A DNA stretch of 64,000 nucleotides. Source: Toxorhynchites rutilus septentrionalis. Lineage: Eukaryota; Arthropoda; Insecta; Diptera; Culicidae. This document shows, piece after piece, positions 20,243 through 30,924 of this stretch (within the stretch, counting starts at the first letter, position 1; every line of letters starts with the position of its first letter). The notes under the pieces are model-generated. The model was not told the origin of the DNA. It searched no databases and saw only the letters and a program-made list of their open reading frames with translations. Made by a program: the position numbers and the translations under genes. The DNA is taken from NCBI RefSeq assembly GCF_029784135.1, contig NC_073746.1:186563983-186627982 (forward strand), given 5' to 3'.

Positions 20243-20503
20243 TCAAGGAAGCACCAAATCATTAATATTTTTGGGGATTACGTGATTACAGAAGAATTCG
20301 TAACGTATCATGCTAATCATGTATTTTGATATCATTTCATTTCCAGCTGTAATTATCCAATTACTGATAGTACCAGATAAAACTTTTGCCACTTCTATTC
20401 TAACGTTCATGTTTCTTTCTTTATCTATCTCAAGTTGAGATGAAGCTGTCATGGTATCTTCTGAACAACACAGCATCACGCGATTCAACAATTTCGTGAA
20501 ACC
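20243..20503 (-). CDS. Candidate host exon, unknown protein
   Basis: On the minus strand a plausible acceptor (CCACTCCTGCTTTAG) ends at 20504. It is followed by an open frame without transposon similarity, beginning GFTKLLNRVMLCCSEDTM and including ERNMNVRIEVAKVLSG. The composition is balanced and helical, unlike random AT-rich ORFs nearby. The donor is not fixed: GGTACTATC after VLSG or CTGTAATCAC further on are possible, and the frame closes at 20243. It lies on the same strand as the better-defined exon at 44958-45093 and would be downstream of it. I do not recognise the protein. Inference from splice-signal and codon appearance only. Confidence 0.35.
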   Translation of the reverse strand, partial: GFTKLLNRVMLCCSEDTMTASSQLEIDKERNMNVRIEVAKVLSGTISNWIITAGNEMISKYMISMIRYEFFCNHVIPKNINDLVLP

Positions 20504-22489
20504 CTAAAGCAGGAGTGGATTCGTAAATATACTCAAAAAAAAACTAATCCATTTTCTCTGTTCTCACGGTCGAAAAAAAAACAACAAGATGATCGTTCTT
20601 ATGAAAGGTTCGGGGTTGTTTCGTGCTCCTTTATCACCGATCAAATTATTTCTTCCCCTGCTCAAGTTGATGCTCTTTGCTAGACTAGCGTGTGCAAGAA
20701 GAGAAATCTATTATCATACAAAAACATGTGAAAATTTCAACGATAACAAAGCTCTGTGAGAAAAAAATCAGCAAGTGAGAAGGAGTTGAAATTATATTTA
20801 TGGAATGTAATAAATCACTACAACAGAACACATTCATCTCTTCACCACGCGGACTAATTTAGAAAAGAGGGTGTATCGTCGTCCCTACGGAGCCTTTCCC
20901 CGTTCAGTTCAGTTTTGTCGCGTTTGTTTCGGATTCATGTCAAGTCCAGCTTTTTGTCCCCTGTTGGCTGTTCATATGTATTTATTATGAACTGATGGGC
21001 ACAAAGAATCCAGTCAGCATGATAAATGACTACTTATGGATTGATCCAACAACTGCAAGCCAACTTTTGTTAAACACGTACTCTTGCGATAATCAATCAT
21101 GTTTGGCATTTGGGGAAGGTGTAAGCTTTCCGTCTCCATCTCATGTGTGTTGGATGCTCAGTTCCATCTGATGCAACACAAACAGGTGTTTGGCGGCAAG
21201 GATGTGACTAGCAAAACTGTCAGTACGTTAACAGTTTCGATCTAATAATTTTGATCTGCTACCGCTTGAGAAATGGGACGAAATTTATGACAGGCGAAGG
21301 ACAACGGGAAATCTAAGTCTGTTCATCTTATTTATTTCGGAATAAATAAATTTTTGAACGAAAAATACACATATCCAACTATATTGCGTTAATCCCTTCA
21401 CTGGGAATATCTTATCAACGAAGTATAGAATCGATGATAAACCTCGTTTAGAACATAATTCTCATCTCTCTGTTCATTTCTTCGACGTACTCACGCGACG
21501 CTTAACCATTTTGCACTTTTGCCATAAAATAAAAGAAGGCATTCGTTAGAATAATTGAGAAATCTTTGTTTATACCTTCACACCTTCACGAAACCACATG
21601 AACTGAAAACTATCATAAAGTGTTAACGGAACAGCGTTCTGTTGCCATCGGGTACGGAAGGTGATACAGCTGCTCGTCGTCCATAGGGAGCCAACGCCGA
21701 AAGGAAAATTTCATATCTCGTCTGTGTTGATAAAAAAAGTCCCAAGTTCGAGTGGGCTGTTCTGCTCTGCTTTGGCCGGGGCACGGGCGAACGGATGCTG
21801 GTACGAGCACAGTATGGATGATATCCTATTGTTTTCTTAGTGAAAATTTATTGCCGTTTTTACCATCTTGCTTCTGCTGCCGTGAAACACGCATATTTCT
21901 GGCAAAGTCATGATAAAGCTACCAGGTACTTCCTTTGTACTCGTTCGATATGAATTTTCTCCCGGGACTGCTAATGAAATTTTTTGATCGTAAAACATTC
22001 CATAATGAGACTATTGAGATGGGAGACTGCCTAGAACCTTGACGAAGACATTGGACTGGGTCTTTGAAATGTGTTCATTTGAAAAATTTCACTCTTGAGC
22101 TTTTTTTTATTTATATAAATCATTTGCGCTTTTGTGTTATATTGCGTGATGCTTCCCATCCGTATTATTTTCAATTTAACTGAATGCTTTCTTATTGTTT
22201 ACATGATGTCCCAGATTGGAGACTGTTTGAAGATATGATAACTGTGTTTGCATACTAAAGTTTTTCGAGATTATCCTTATTCATGAGCATTTCTCGTATT
22301 TTCTATACTTCTGAATAATTCAAAAGGGAAGATGTTGTTTGCAGAAAACAGCTTAAATTGTTGGATATTTTCCGCTGTCAATTGAAAAATTCGAGGGGTT
22401 TGTAACGATTTGTTTATATTCAATACAATATCAATGCACGCATTGCACTGAGTATTCAACGAGAGGCATCTTTCGTGCATCGCCATTCA
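20504..22489. other. Unclassified region
   Basis: No element with a partner in the window. A 69-codon minus-strand ORF at 22277-22486 (NTQCNACIDIVLNINKSLQ and onward) looks mildly coding-like but has no identified family or splice context. It abuts hairpin-ended element 6. Confidence 0.3.
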
Positions 22490-23327
22490 ACAAGTATCAA
22501 ACACGCGTCTAACAGATATACACAGTTGCAGCGATGAAAATGAAACATCGCGAGAATGACCGTTTATGAAAAATCGTTTCTTGACTTTCGATCAAAGCCG
22601 TCAACAAAGTTAGGAGCTTGTTGCATCAGAAAAGAGCCGATGCGCACTAGAGCAAATACGAGTGGCAACTAAAAGTATCGAAGGTGTGCTATTCACATGT
22701 ACAGGAAATGAATAAGTTCAAAATTTCGCGCAACGAAAACAAGCAACACACACAAAGTCAAACACTGATGGCTAGAAGCGTCCTATAATCATTTGCACTC
22801 TTCTCTTGCAATGCTAGATGCACTTCAAGTGAAAATTCGCTCGAGGGGAAACATAAAACACAAAACGAGCAGAATAAGCGACCTTTGTTGTTTCGGGTAC
22901 AGCAAGATTCTGAGAATTTTCCTCAGAGGAGATTCAATACTTATACGCTAGCGACAGCTTACTCACCATGAAAGGGTGGAGTTTATTTCACATTCTCTTT
23001 TCGCTATCCACCTACGTTGCTTTTATTCTAGCGGCTGCATAAGTTGCCCGTTATTGACAGTTCTGTTCGGGAAAGCATACAGATGGGCACAACAAATGTA
23101 TGGGGAAAAAGAAATGCTTCCAATTTTCATCAATTTAAACCATATACCGAATATGGGATTGTAATGTATAGCATATCAAGCAAATCTTAGAAAATTAACG
23201 ATACGATTAGTGTGTAAATCGTTAAAATCCATTCACAGTAAAAATAGTTATTAACGTTAACTTTATTTCATAAAAACGTGACCTGCTTCTGATTTGGCAC
23301 CCTTGATGAAAGACGTAGTCCTACGTC
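22490..23327 (-). mobile_element. Hairpin-ended element 6, partial
   Basis: Read on the minus strand it begins at 23327 with GACGTAGGACTACGTC next to a T tract (A6 on the plus strand, 23328-23333). It matches element 3 in inverted orientation along 28893-29450 and 30553-30790. Shared landmarks are TAACGGGCAACTTATGCAG, CGCTAGCGTATAAGTATT and GGAGCTTGTTGCATCA. The match stops at GTTAGACGCGTG near 22500, so the distal end is missing or diverged. No coding capacity is visible. It shows that element 3 is one family with a ~830-bp body. Confidence 0.65.
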
Positions 23328-23388
23328 AAAAAATACTTCCATTATCATATAATTATAAATTTATATCTTCGTTAGTTTCTGTTCTTAA

Positions 23389-23531
23389 CCCTTTCTCTAC
23401 GAGTGTCGTCTATAGAAGACATCAGGGTGATACTGCACATTGATCACATCAGCGCGATATGCATACTTTTCGGCGCAATGCTCCGTACAGCGGTATCACT
23501 CCGACGAAGCACACTGCCGCAGTGAAAGGGT
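23389..23531. mobile_element. 143-bp TTAA MITE
   Basis: Flanked by TTAA (23385-23388) and TTAA (23532-23535). The ends are CCCTTTCTCTACG and the inverted CGCAGTGAAAGGGT, about 11 of 13 matching with a 1-nt offset. TTAA targets and CCC-starting ends are typical of piggyBac-related non-autonomous elements. There is no coding sequence. Confidence 0.5.
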
Positions 23532-23704
23532 TTAATCGCATTTTGGTCAGACGAGTAGTTTGGAGATACGAGGTATGGCTATAAAATAACAAGACTGCGC
23601 GCCTGGAGGGCGCCCTAGAGGTGTGGGGTGAAAACGATCAGTGCGTTCGGTAGCTTGAAGAGTCTGCTATAAACGTACGAAAACACGTTTTTGAAGATGT
23701 AATC

Positions 23705-23765
23705 ATGTGTGACAAAAAATACGAACAACAACGCACCTGCCCATAACGCGCTGTCGGTGAAGCAA
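23705..23765 (+). pseudogene. Mariner transposase N-terminal remnant
   Basis: The ATG at 23705 gives MCDKKYEQQRTC then a stop, resembling the first residues of mariner transposases. It ends at the insertion point of element 2. The central DNA-binding and first two catalytic Asp regions are lost. Confidence 0.45.
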
Positions 23766-23769
23766 TTTT

Positions 23770-24396
23770 GACGTGGGACTACGTCTAACCGGAGTATATG
23801 GGGGGTGAAATGAAAACCGAAACACAGAACATGCAGGACAAAATGAAAGATTCCGAATGCTTATAACTCGAACATTTCTTACTGGATCGGAAAAATGTTT
23901 GCATCAATTCATAGGGAATATTTCTACGCTTCTATCGCAATTAATAAAAAGTTATTTTTCATTAGATAAACAATTGAATAACTGTAAAATGTTAAGCGTT
24001 ATCTAAACGCCCTAACTACCTCGTTTTGATTGGCCCGATTTACGGTTTCCCCAACACCGCCATCAAAACCCAGCACCCAAAACCCAGGGAAATCGGCATT
24101 GCAAATACATGAAAGTCAGGGGTATTTTTGTTCCGACTGAAATGTGTTTCACTAACACAGACTTCAAATCTATGGAGCGTAAGGAAATTGGTATTGCAAA
24201 TTCATGCAAAATCAGGGACATTTTTGTTCCGACTGAATTACACAATCTTTTTACTCACAAAGCAAATATATTGAATTCAATTGAATTCGGAATTTTTTTC
24301 ATTCAAACTAAAATTTAATCAATACAAACAAATGATTGCTAAGCTAAGGTAGTCCCACGCCAACCTTGCGGTTATATCATAGATATAACCAACCCA
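23770..24396 (+). mobile_element. Hairpin-ended element 2, inserted in mariner
   Basis: Starts after TTTT with GACGTGGGACTACGTC (23770-23785) and ends before TTTTTTT (24397-24403). The right end has the inverted core GTAGTCCCACGCC, then a perfect hairpin at 24370-24390 (GGTTATATC, loop ATA, GATATAACC), then AACCCA. Positions 23770-24040 match 132-400 of element 1. The interior has a tandem pair of ~60 bp at 24088-24148 and 24180-24240 (TTTTTGTTCCGACTGAA in both). No ORF. Disruption of the mariner on both sides gives firm boundaries. Confidence 0.75.
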
Positions 24397-24404
24397 TTTT
24401 TTTA

Positions 24405-24674
24405 GCCGATAAGGGCATTCCAGTGCTCGAACATGCTCCGTACTCGCCAGATCTAGCCCCATGCGACTTTTTTCTATTCCCCAAGATCAAATCCTAGTTG
24501 AAAGGTACCCGATTTCAGTCCGTAGAAGAGGCGAAGGAAAAAGCAACGCGGCTTTTGAAAGCCATCACGAAAGAAGAGTTTCAACACTGTTTTGAACAAT
24601 GGAAAAAACGTATGGAAAGGTTTGTGATGAGCCAAGGGGAGTATATTGAAGGGAAGCATATCGTTGTACCGTAA
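24405..24674 (+). pseudogene. Mariner transposase C-terminal remnant
   Basis: The frame reads DKGIPVLEHAPYSPDLAPCD, then FFLFPKIKS, an in-frame TAG, and LKGTRFQSVEEAKEKATRLL through QHCFEQWKKRMERFV to a stop at 24672-24674. YSPDLAPCD contains the third catalytic aspartate of the mariner DDD triad. The C-terminal helical region has normal length. One nonsense codon and loss of the N-terminal two thirds make it inactive. Confidence 0.88.
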
Positions 24675-24733
24675 TTTTTAAAATATAACCCTTTTTCGTA
24701 ACCAGTCTCGTCATTTAATAGCCATACTTCGTA

Positions 24734-25071
24734 CTGCTCGTTTAAGCTTTTCAAAAGACTCATACTGCTTGTGAGCTGCACTTACTATTCGTCCGACCAC
24801 TCCTCATATGTTCCTGACAAGGTTTTGATTTGGTAAACAAGTTTACCAATCCAGAATCTGAAGCCAGATTTCATCGAACCATGCCATAACCTTCCGGATT
24901 TTATAAATTGATGTAAAATTACCCAATTATCAAATTGTTTTTGATGCAAAAACAATTAAGTTCTTCAATGTAAATGATTCTGAAGTACTTCGTTGCACTT
25001 CTAACTGTTCATTAGTGTTGATAGTAAGCTATCTAAACCAGGCCTTTTTGAGAAATTTCTCCCCAAACCAT
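24734..25071 (-). pseudogene. Tc1-like transposase fragment, left arm of inverted pair
   Basis: This arm is the reverse complement of 25250-25587 with many substitutions. Read on the minus strand it holds the stretch ending in GEFSQKG-equivalent and the C-terminal helix region. It abuts the mariner's TA duplication, so the mariner inserted at or in its edge. Heavily decayed. Confidence 0.6.
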
Positions 25072-25139
25072 AAAAATCCCATTTTCAAAGCTGCGAGTCC
25101 AAAAGCTAAAGTAGAAGCTAATCCTATGGGTTTCACTAT

Positions 25140-25587
25140 TTCAGGAGAACTTCTCTGATAAAAAGAAATTCAACTTGAATAGAATTTCTTCATACTGGCA
25201 AGACTTACCGAACGTGTCATGTAATTTTTCAACTCGTAACTTCGCAGGCGGCGGTTTGGTGGTTTGGGGAGAATTTTCTCAAAAAGGCCTGGTTTAGATG
25301 GCCTACCATCAACACTAATGAAGTAGTTAGAAGTGCAACGAAGTACTTCAGAATCATTCACAGCTGTTTTTGCATCGAAAACAATTCGATTATTGGGTAA
25401 TTTGACATCAATTCATAAAATCCGGAAGGTTATGGTATGGTTTGATGAATAGGGGCGTCAGATTCTGGACTGGTCAGCTTGTTTACCAAATCAAAACCTT
25501 GTCAGGTACTTATGAGGAGTGATCGGACGAACAGTAGATGCAGCTTACAAGCAGTATGAGCCATTTGAAGATCTTAAACGAGCAGTA
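25140..25587 (+). pseudogene. Tc1-like transposase fragment, right arm
   Basis: The frame reads SDKKKFNLNRISSYWQDL, then NFAGGGLVVWGEFSQKG, matching the conserved DEKKFNLDGPDG-YYWHD and GGGSVMVWG blocks of Tc1-family transposases. Further on, in a shifted frame, ILDWSACLPNQNLVRYL and AAYKQYEPFEDLKRAV correspond to the W-P-A-x-SPDLNPIENLWG block and the C-terminal helix. The catalytic residue region is degenerate and several stops are present. With the left arm it forms an inverted repeat of about 335-bp arms and ~180-bp spacer. Confidence 0.72.
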
Positions 25588-25910
25588 TCCTCTACGTAAA
25601 ACGAGATGCACACAACAACATGGCGCAGCTTGGTCGTAAACACCTCGAATTAGTTATTTGAACTGATTGAGAACTTAAGATGACCTACGTAATTCATGTT
25701 AAATTAACGTCAATTTTGTAAAGGAGTGAGAGTTTTTCCATCTGGTTCTATAGTTATGAAACAGTGGAATTTTTGTTTTTTGAATGTTTCGCGCCTGAAC
25801 ACAACAATAAAGTTGAAATGGCCAGTCTTACAAATGAAGAGAGTAATTGTTTTCTATACTATATACTTCAATTCAACCGATATCTTACATATCTCTGGAA
25901 GCTCAGTGTA
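25588..25910. other. Unclassified AT-rich DNA
   Basis: No feature supported; overlapping short ORFs at 25726-25961 show no known motif. Confidence 0.4.
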
Positions 25911-26115
25911 TTAAAATTGATGGATTCGAGAAGATCTAAACAGTATATTCGAGAGAATTAGGTCAGCTATGAAGGTCGCCTTAGCGATGTCTCCTCGAAG
26001 GCTCAGTAAATCGAGCCCAATCAAATCACAACGATATTCATAATTTGGAAGGTTTGAAGGACCGTTCCATGGCAAATTACGCAATGCGTGGACTGTAATG
26101 CGCCGGTCGATATAG
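25911..26115 (-). pseudogene. Jockey-type LINE ORF2, C-terminal segment
   Basis: The minus-strand frame reads RRITVHALRNLPWNGPSNLP, then YRCDLIGLDLLSLRGDIAKATFI, matching the C-terminal segment found at 43560-43990 on the plus strand (ALRNLPWRNPGELP..RCTLLGIDTLESRR). It is the downstream end of the broken LINE whose other pieces lie at 26816-27107, 28267-28886 and 30925-31124. Confidence 0.75.
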
Positions 26116-26815
26116 GGTGCTCGCGTTCCCAACGGGAACCGAGCCGGGTGGGAGCGGGAACCGCTGTGTTCCTTCCCAGGAGGGCAACTGGGCCGGACTC
26201 CTTGGGTTGGCTTCGCCTCATGAAGCCAACGTCGCAGTTGGACTGGACTAGCGCTTGGCTAGCAGCAACCGCTTGCACTTGATGAGCCTTGAGAAAGGCT
26301 TTCTCGTGAAAACTCTATTTACTCTTTTTATTGCGGCAGAGATGGAGGACTGGATGTTCCGGCGGTCGGACGCAAACACTGGAGACTACTATTTACACTT
26401 TCATTTTATTTACAACTTTTCTCTTCTTGTTTCTATTTGAATTCACTGTGATGTTCACTGTTCGATGGTTTTATGACGAATGATACGTTCCGCAGTAGGC
26501 GCGTCACATTTATGATGTGGCACCGGAACGGGTTTCTTCTTGCCGGCGGTGCAACTTCTTACTGCCGACGATGCAGTTTCATTGCTGCTGCTGCTGTTGT
26601 TGTTAATATTCTTGCTGCTGCTGCTGCTGCTTGCTCCGATGTGCACTGCACCACTGCTCACGCAAAACTGAATGCCGTGCCGCGGCAAGCGTGCATTTTT
26701 ATGCCGTCGAGCACAGCGTGGTTTAGCGATGGCTGGCTCATAGTTGCGCTGTGGGAGGGGTACTCGTGGTTTGTGGTGTGGTGTGCAAATTCTGCATGCT
26801 GCTAGATGCTGTCAC
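26116..26815 (-). mobile_element. LTR-like insert with CTG-rich microsatellite
   Basis: The ~700-bp GC-richer block interrupts the Jockey-type LINE. On the minus strand it has a TATA-like CGGCATAAAAATGC, an initiator-like TTCAGTTTTGCGTG about 30 bp downstream, a glutamine/serine-type CAG/AAC repeat (26583-26635 as GCT repeats on plus), and an AATAAAA signal near 26330. These are features of a retrotransposon LTR or of a short transcription unit. No primer site, internal region or second LTR is seen, so a solo LTR is the best guess. TG..CA termini and a target duplication could not be fixed. Confidence 0.35.
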
Positions 26816-27107
26816 TTCAGTTCGGTCGGTGTGGAACTGAACAATACTCAAGGATTGAGCGAACCAATGCACAGTAAAGAGATTTAATGTAGTATGTCCT
26901 TGAAGTGTTTTGTGATGCGGAAGGTAAGACCCAGTAGTCTGGATGCCTTAGCGGTGATATACGAGATGTGCTCTCTGAATGTGAGTTTCGAGTCGAGGAT
27001 GACACCAAGATGTTGATGGTGATCTCAACGATACTTAAAAGCACATTGCGTAATTTATACGAAAACACAACAGGTGAACGCTTCCGTGAAAAACAGTGTT
27101 GCCCCAC
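26816..27107 (-). pseudogene. Jockey-type LINE ORF2, thumb region
   Basis: The minus-strand frame includes SHSESTSRISP and SQNTSRTYYIKSLYCALVRS followed by ILEYCSV. This corresponds to the block after the RT catalytic core in Jockey-type LINEs (LGVILDSKLTFREHI to KSLYCALVRSILEY). Several frameshifts. Separated from the next part of the same gene by the LTR-like insert. Confidence 0.7.
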
Positions 27108-28091
27108 ATACAGATTTATCTGGAAAATATATATTTTCTCGTTATTTTCGGTACATATTCTGTACGGTACAGGAACATTACATTATGGAAAAATAAAAAT
27201 TGTCGGCAGCGTTTATACGTAAGTACTAGTATGTGTAGTAAGTAAATCTAGATATAAAGTAAGCAAGTAAATATAACATTTTCTAGTAAACAAATGAGTA
27301 CTTTTTTCATATTTCATGATTTTTCTATACAATGAATAATTCCAATGGTACAGATTTTTGGTACATATTTTTTGAAGAAAAAGTACAGATGAGAAATATT
27401 TTTCCCTTCTGATACAGATTAAAATGTGACAAAGCTGGTGAGAAAGATATGACTGAACATTTCGATGGATTCAGATCCATTCTGTAGATTTTGTATCATA
27501 CAGCGAAAAGATCAAGTTGCTTTTATAAGAATACTGCATCGTTTAAGCAATTTACGGGAGTGAATAGCTTAAAATCGTCAGCATATGCGAGTTTATGACA
27601 CTTCACGCAAGAATAATGTAAGGACCAAAGTGGCTCCCTTGAGGTACACCTGATGTTACTCTAAAAGGAGATGATACAGTGTCACCGATTTTTACTGACA
27701 TTGTAGCGTGCCGAATTCACAGCTACGGTTCCGCCACTGTGCGATGCGCCGGGCTTCCAAGGAGTGTTACTTGTGTTACTTCAGGAGAACAATATTTGCC
27801 GAAGCAAATAATGTTCTTTTTGAACCGCGAATTTCTCCAAACCCCCAGTCATGCAGCCAAACAAGTCATAACACAACGATTTCATGCAATATATGAAAAT
27901 CGTTACGTGCAATTTCCATGAAAACAGTTTGTTTCATTTATACTGAGTCATTATGTTTCAGCATAAGTTTGGCAAGTGTGAATGAAAAAAAAATCACGCA
28001 CGAAACAACATTTGAATATTAACATAATAATTCCACAAATAAATACATAAATATATAAATAACTGAATAAATAAATAAATAAATAAACAAA

Positions 28092-28122
<31 letters not shown>

Positions 28123-28266
28123 ATGAATCTACCAAAAGTGGGTGAATAAATATATAAATAAATTAACTAGAAAGTAAGTGTATGTACAAGATTGAAAATA
28201 ATTACATAACACTTAACAGGATATTACAAGAAATGTTAAACACTACAAAACACAAATGTACACCTG
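27108..28266. other. Spacer with (AAAT)n microsatellite, no gene
   Basis: About 1.1 kb between two parts of one Jockey-type LINE, so at least part is a later insertion. An (AAAT)n tract runs at about 28043-28125. ORFs at 27679-27921 show no family features. Confidence 0.45.
28043..28125 (+). repeat. (AAAT)n microsatellite
   Basis: About twenty AAAT/AATA units with single interruptions (AAAC). It may be the eroded 3' tail of a retroposon, since AAAT-type tails also occur at the end of the Jockey remnant near 44053-44083. Confidence 0.9.
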
Positions 28267-28886
28267 TTACAACATCATGCGGTCTGTCAAGTAAGAATCT
28301 ACCAGCTCAATAAGAACCGTGAAATCCGCGGCGTTGAAGTTTGGCGACCGCGATAGAATGATTTGTTTTGTCGAACGTAGCCGAGAAATCCGTATGAATG
28401 AAGTGTATAATACCAAATTTGTTGAAATGGACCATTTGGAAACGGAACCATGTTGTTGCTCGGATATATAACTTCTGCAGGCATGAAAGATGAAATTTGA
28501 AAACCATAATTTCAAATAGTTTTGAAACAGAACAAAGATTGGCGATTCCTCTATAGTTTTTGATATCTTTTCTGTAACCCTTTTTGAAGACTGGGAAAAC
28601 ATATGAATTATGAAATTTCAAGCAGCAAGGAACACTGCTGGCTGCAAGACGCTCGTAAAAATGCTTTCTCTGTTTGATGCTTCTTCGCTATCTCGAACCA
28701 TCACGGTAGGCAGTCCAACTTCGTTTCGTTGGGCATCGACGTAGCTCCAGAAATTCTTCGGGTTGAGACATAGATTGGTTCGAACGCGGTTAAGGTGCAC
28801 TCTAAATAAAGCGTTGTTTAAACATTTGTGGTTTTTGTTAACGACAGAGTAATCAAATCTCCGGTAATCGGTGCGAAATCTTGAGA
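28267..28886 (-). pseudogene. Jockey-type LINE ORF2, RT palm region
   Basis: From 28886 downward the minus strand reads ISRFRTDYRRFDYSVVNKNH, LNRVRTNLCLNPKNFWSYVD, then YVFPVFKKGYRKDIKNYRGI and NLCSVSKLFEIMV, and TDFSATFDKTNHSIAVAKL. These are the linker and RT motifs 1-4 of Jockey-type elements (the TDFSAAFD motif holds the first catalytic Asp). Frames shift several times. The 5' continuation (FALKK) is across the hairpin-ended element 3 at 30925-31124. Confidence 0.85.
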
Positions 28887-28892
28887 TTTTTT

Positions 28893-30916
28893 GACGTAGG
28901 ACTACGTCTTACATTAAGGTTGCGAAATCAGAAAACAGGTCACGTTTTTATGAAATAAAGTTACCGTAATAACTGTTTCTGCTGCGAACAGATTTTAACG
29001 ATTTGCATACCAGATTTTGGCATATCAGAATCGAAAATTTTGTGATTGAAGATTTGTGTGATATGCTATACGTTACAATCCCATAGTCTGTATATGGTTT
29101 AAATTGATGAAACTTGGAAGCATTCCCATTTCCCCATAAATTTTTTCTGCCCATTTGTGTGCTTTCCCGAACAGAGCTGTCAATAACGGGCAACTTATGC
29201 AGCCGCTAGAATAGAAACAACGAAGAGGGGTAGCGAAAAGAGAATATTTGCGAAGTAAACTTCACCCTTGCATAGTAAGTAAGCTGTCGCTAGCGTATAA
29301 GTATTGCATCTCCTCTGAGATAAATTCTCAGAATCTTTCTGTGCCCGAAACAACAAAGGTCGCTTATTCTGCTCGTTTCGTGTTTTATTTTTCCCCTCGA
29401 GCTGTGAACGCTAGCGAATATTTCACTTGAAGTGCATCTGCCATTGCAATAAACACAACCGTCCGAGCCATGGCAAAGGAGGCAAAGAAAAGTTGATGGG
29501 TCTGGGCCTATGGGCACGGACGGTATCTTGACATAGGACATTGTGTGTAGTAATTGCATTTGAATTGTATTTTTTATTTGTTCAAAATCTGTATTTTTTT
29601 CTCTTTTGATGCATCAAATGCAAGCCCTGAAAAAACCCGTTTCCTGTATGATCTTGTATTCTTCAAACGGGTTGGTTGAGATAACGTGGTAGAAACCAGA
29701 ACCACATTCCATAACAGCCATTACTACCCTATCCAATTATACAGAAGAAGACATAGAGTCATCCTGTATCATTTTTAAACAAAAGTCTAAATAGTTAAGT
29801 CAAATCTACATGAATATAAGCCTAAATCAAATAAATCTATGACTACAAAATTTGCCCGAAACAGTATTAGTAGGGAGTTGTAATAACTTTATAGACAGGT
29901 GATGTATATTGAGTATACTATGAACATGAGTGCTCTCTTCGTGTTCGTTCAGCTGCTGTAGTGAACTGATACCACTGGGTGCTTAGTTCTGCTTATGTAT
30001 AGGAAAGGGAAAGAAGAATGGGTATGCGCATTCGAGGAAGTGGAGCGGGTTTCTTAGGAATAAATATATGTGGAGCGTAGTCTTAAGATCGCGACTACTC
30101 AAGCTATCATAATCTGATATGCGTGAGTATACCCTTTCAATCTTCTCAATCAGCACTCAGTTGAATTCATTAATTGCATTTTTTACATAACCAAACAACA
30201 TGACCGTTATTATGACATCCTGGACCACAATTATATAAACATTGTGATCTAACGCCCGAATTGATGTAAAAAGATTGCTCATTGCGTCGGGGAGGAGAGC
30301 GAGTGGTTAGTTCAATCGAAAGAAAACATACCCTTTTTAATCGTCAAATTGTTACCTTTTTTACTATATTCACTGTTCATGCTTTAAGCAAAAAAAAATG
30401 TTGGATAAATTTAGACATAATGGTATATAACACAACATATGTCGCAATAACGATTTTGAGTCATATGCGTTTGAAAACTCTTAATGAATCGTTACAATTT
30501 TCGTATAGCTACGCCCCTATATAGAAATCGAAGACATAGTCCTATGTCAAAAGAGAAGAGTGCAAATGATTATAGGTCGCTTCTAGCCATCAGTGTTTGG
30601 CTTTTAGTTGACATTCGTATTTGCTCTCATGCGCAACGGCTCTGTTCTGATGCAACAAGCTCCTAGCTTTGTTGACGGTTTTGACCGAGAGTTGAGAAAC
30701 GATTTTTCGTAAACAGTGATTTTCGCGATGTTTCATTTTTATCGCTGCTACTGTGTGCTTTTGTTAGACGCGTGAAACTTTTTACTAAAGAGGTATTTAT
30801 GAAATTTCGACGTATTCGCAAATAATATCCGAAATGATGAACGAACAAATTTAAAAAAAAAAAGATTGTGTAGTCTTACGTCCTAAGCGGTCGTGTCTCG
30901 AATACAACTCCTCCAA
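28893..30916 (+). mobile_element. Hairpin-ended element 3, in Jockey ORF2, itself interrupted
   Basis: The left end GACGTAGGACTACGTC (28893-28908) follows T6. The right end shows the inverted core GTAGTCTTACGTCC, a degenerate 9/3/9 hairpin at 30889-30909 (GGTCGTGTC, TCG, AATACAACT) and TCCTCCAA before T8 (30917-30924). The LINE reads ALKK before and ISRF after, so the insertion is clean within a T/A run. The body matches element 6 in inverted orientation, apart from the nested 1056-bp element at 29493-30548. No transposase seen. Confidence 0.75.
29493..30548 (-). mobile_element. Hairpin-ended element 7, nested in element 3
   Basis: Flanked by AAAAG on both sides (29488-29492 and 30549-30553). 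The right end is exactly GACATAGTCCTATGTC (30533-30548), the family hairpin with a paired change (GACATAG/CTATGTC instead of GACGTAG/CTACGTC). The left end is TTGATGGGTCTGGGCC, part of a second 9-bp hairpin (29499-29520 region), followed by CTTGACATAGGAC, the subterminal core. Element 6 is continuous at the matching position apart from about 38 bp, confirming insertion. A relative occupies 63426-64000. Noncoding. Confidence 0.72.
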
Positions 30917-30924
30917 TTTTTTTT

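Larger units (their letters stand above)
23569..24731 (+). mobile_element. Mariner-type transposon split by hairpin-ended element 2
   Basis: Terminal inverted repeats start CGAGGTATGGCTATAAAATA at 23569 and, inverted, CGAAGTATGGCTATTAAATG ending at 24731. They match at 25 of 29 positions. Both are flanked by TA (23567-23568 and 24732-24733), the mariner target duplication. A transposase start and a transposase C-terminus lie inside, separated by the 627-bp insertion at 23770-24396 and by deletion. Confidence 0.8.

Noticed and set aside
26473..26805. 110-codon plus-strand ORF as a gene
   Set aside because: It reads through the CTG microsatellite of the LTR-like insert; alanine runs are a by-product of the repeat.
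28013..28170. CRISPR-like or regulatory repeat
   Set aside because: It is a simple (AAAT)n microsatellite in a eukaryotic sequence, without spacers.
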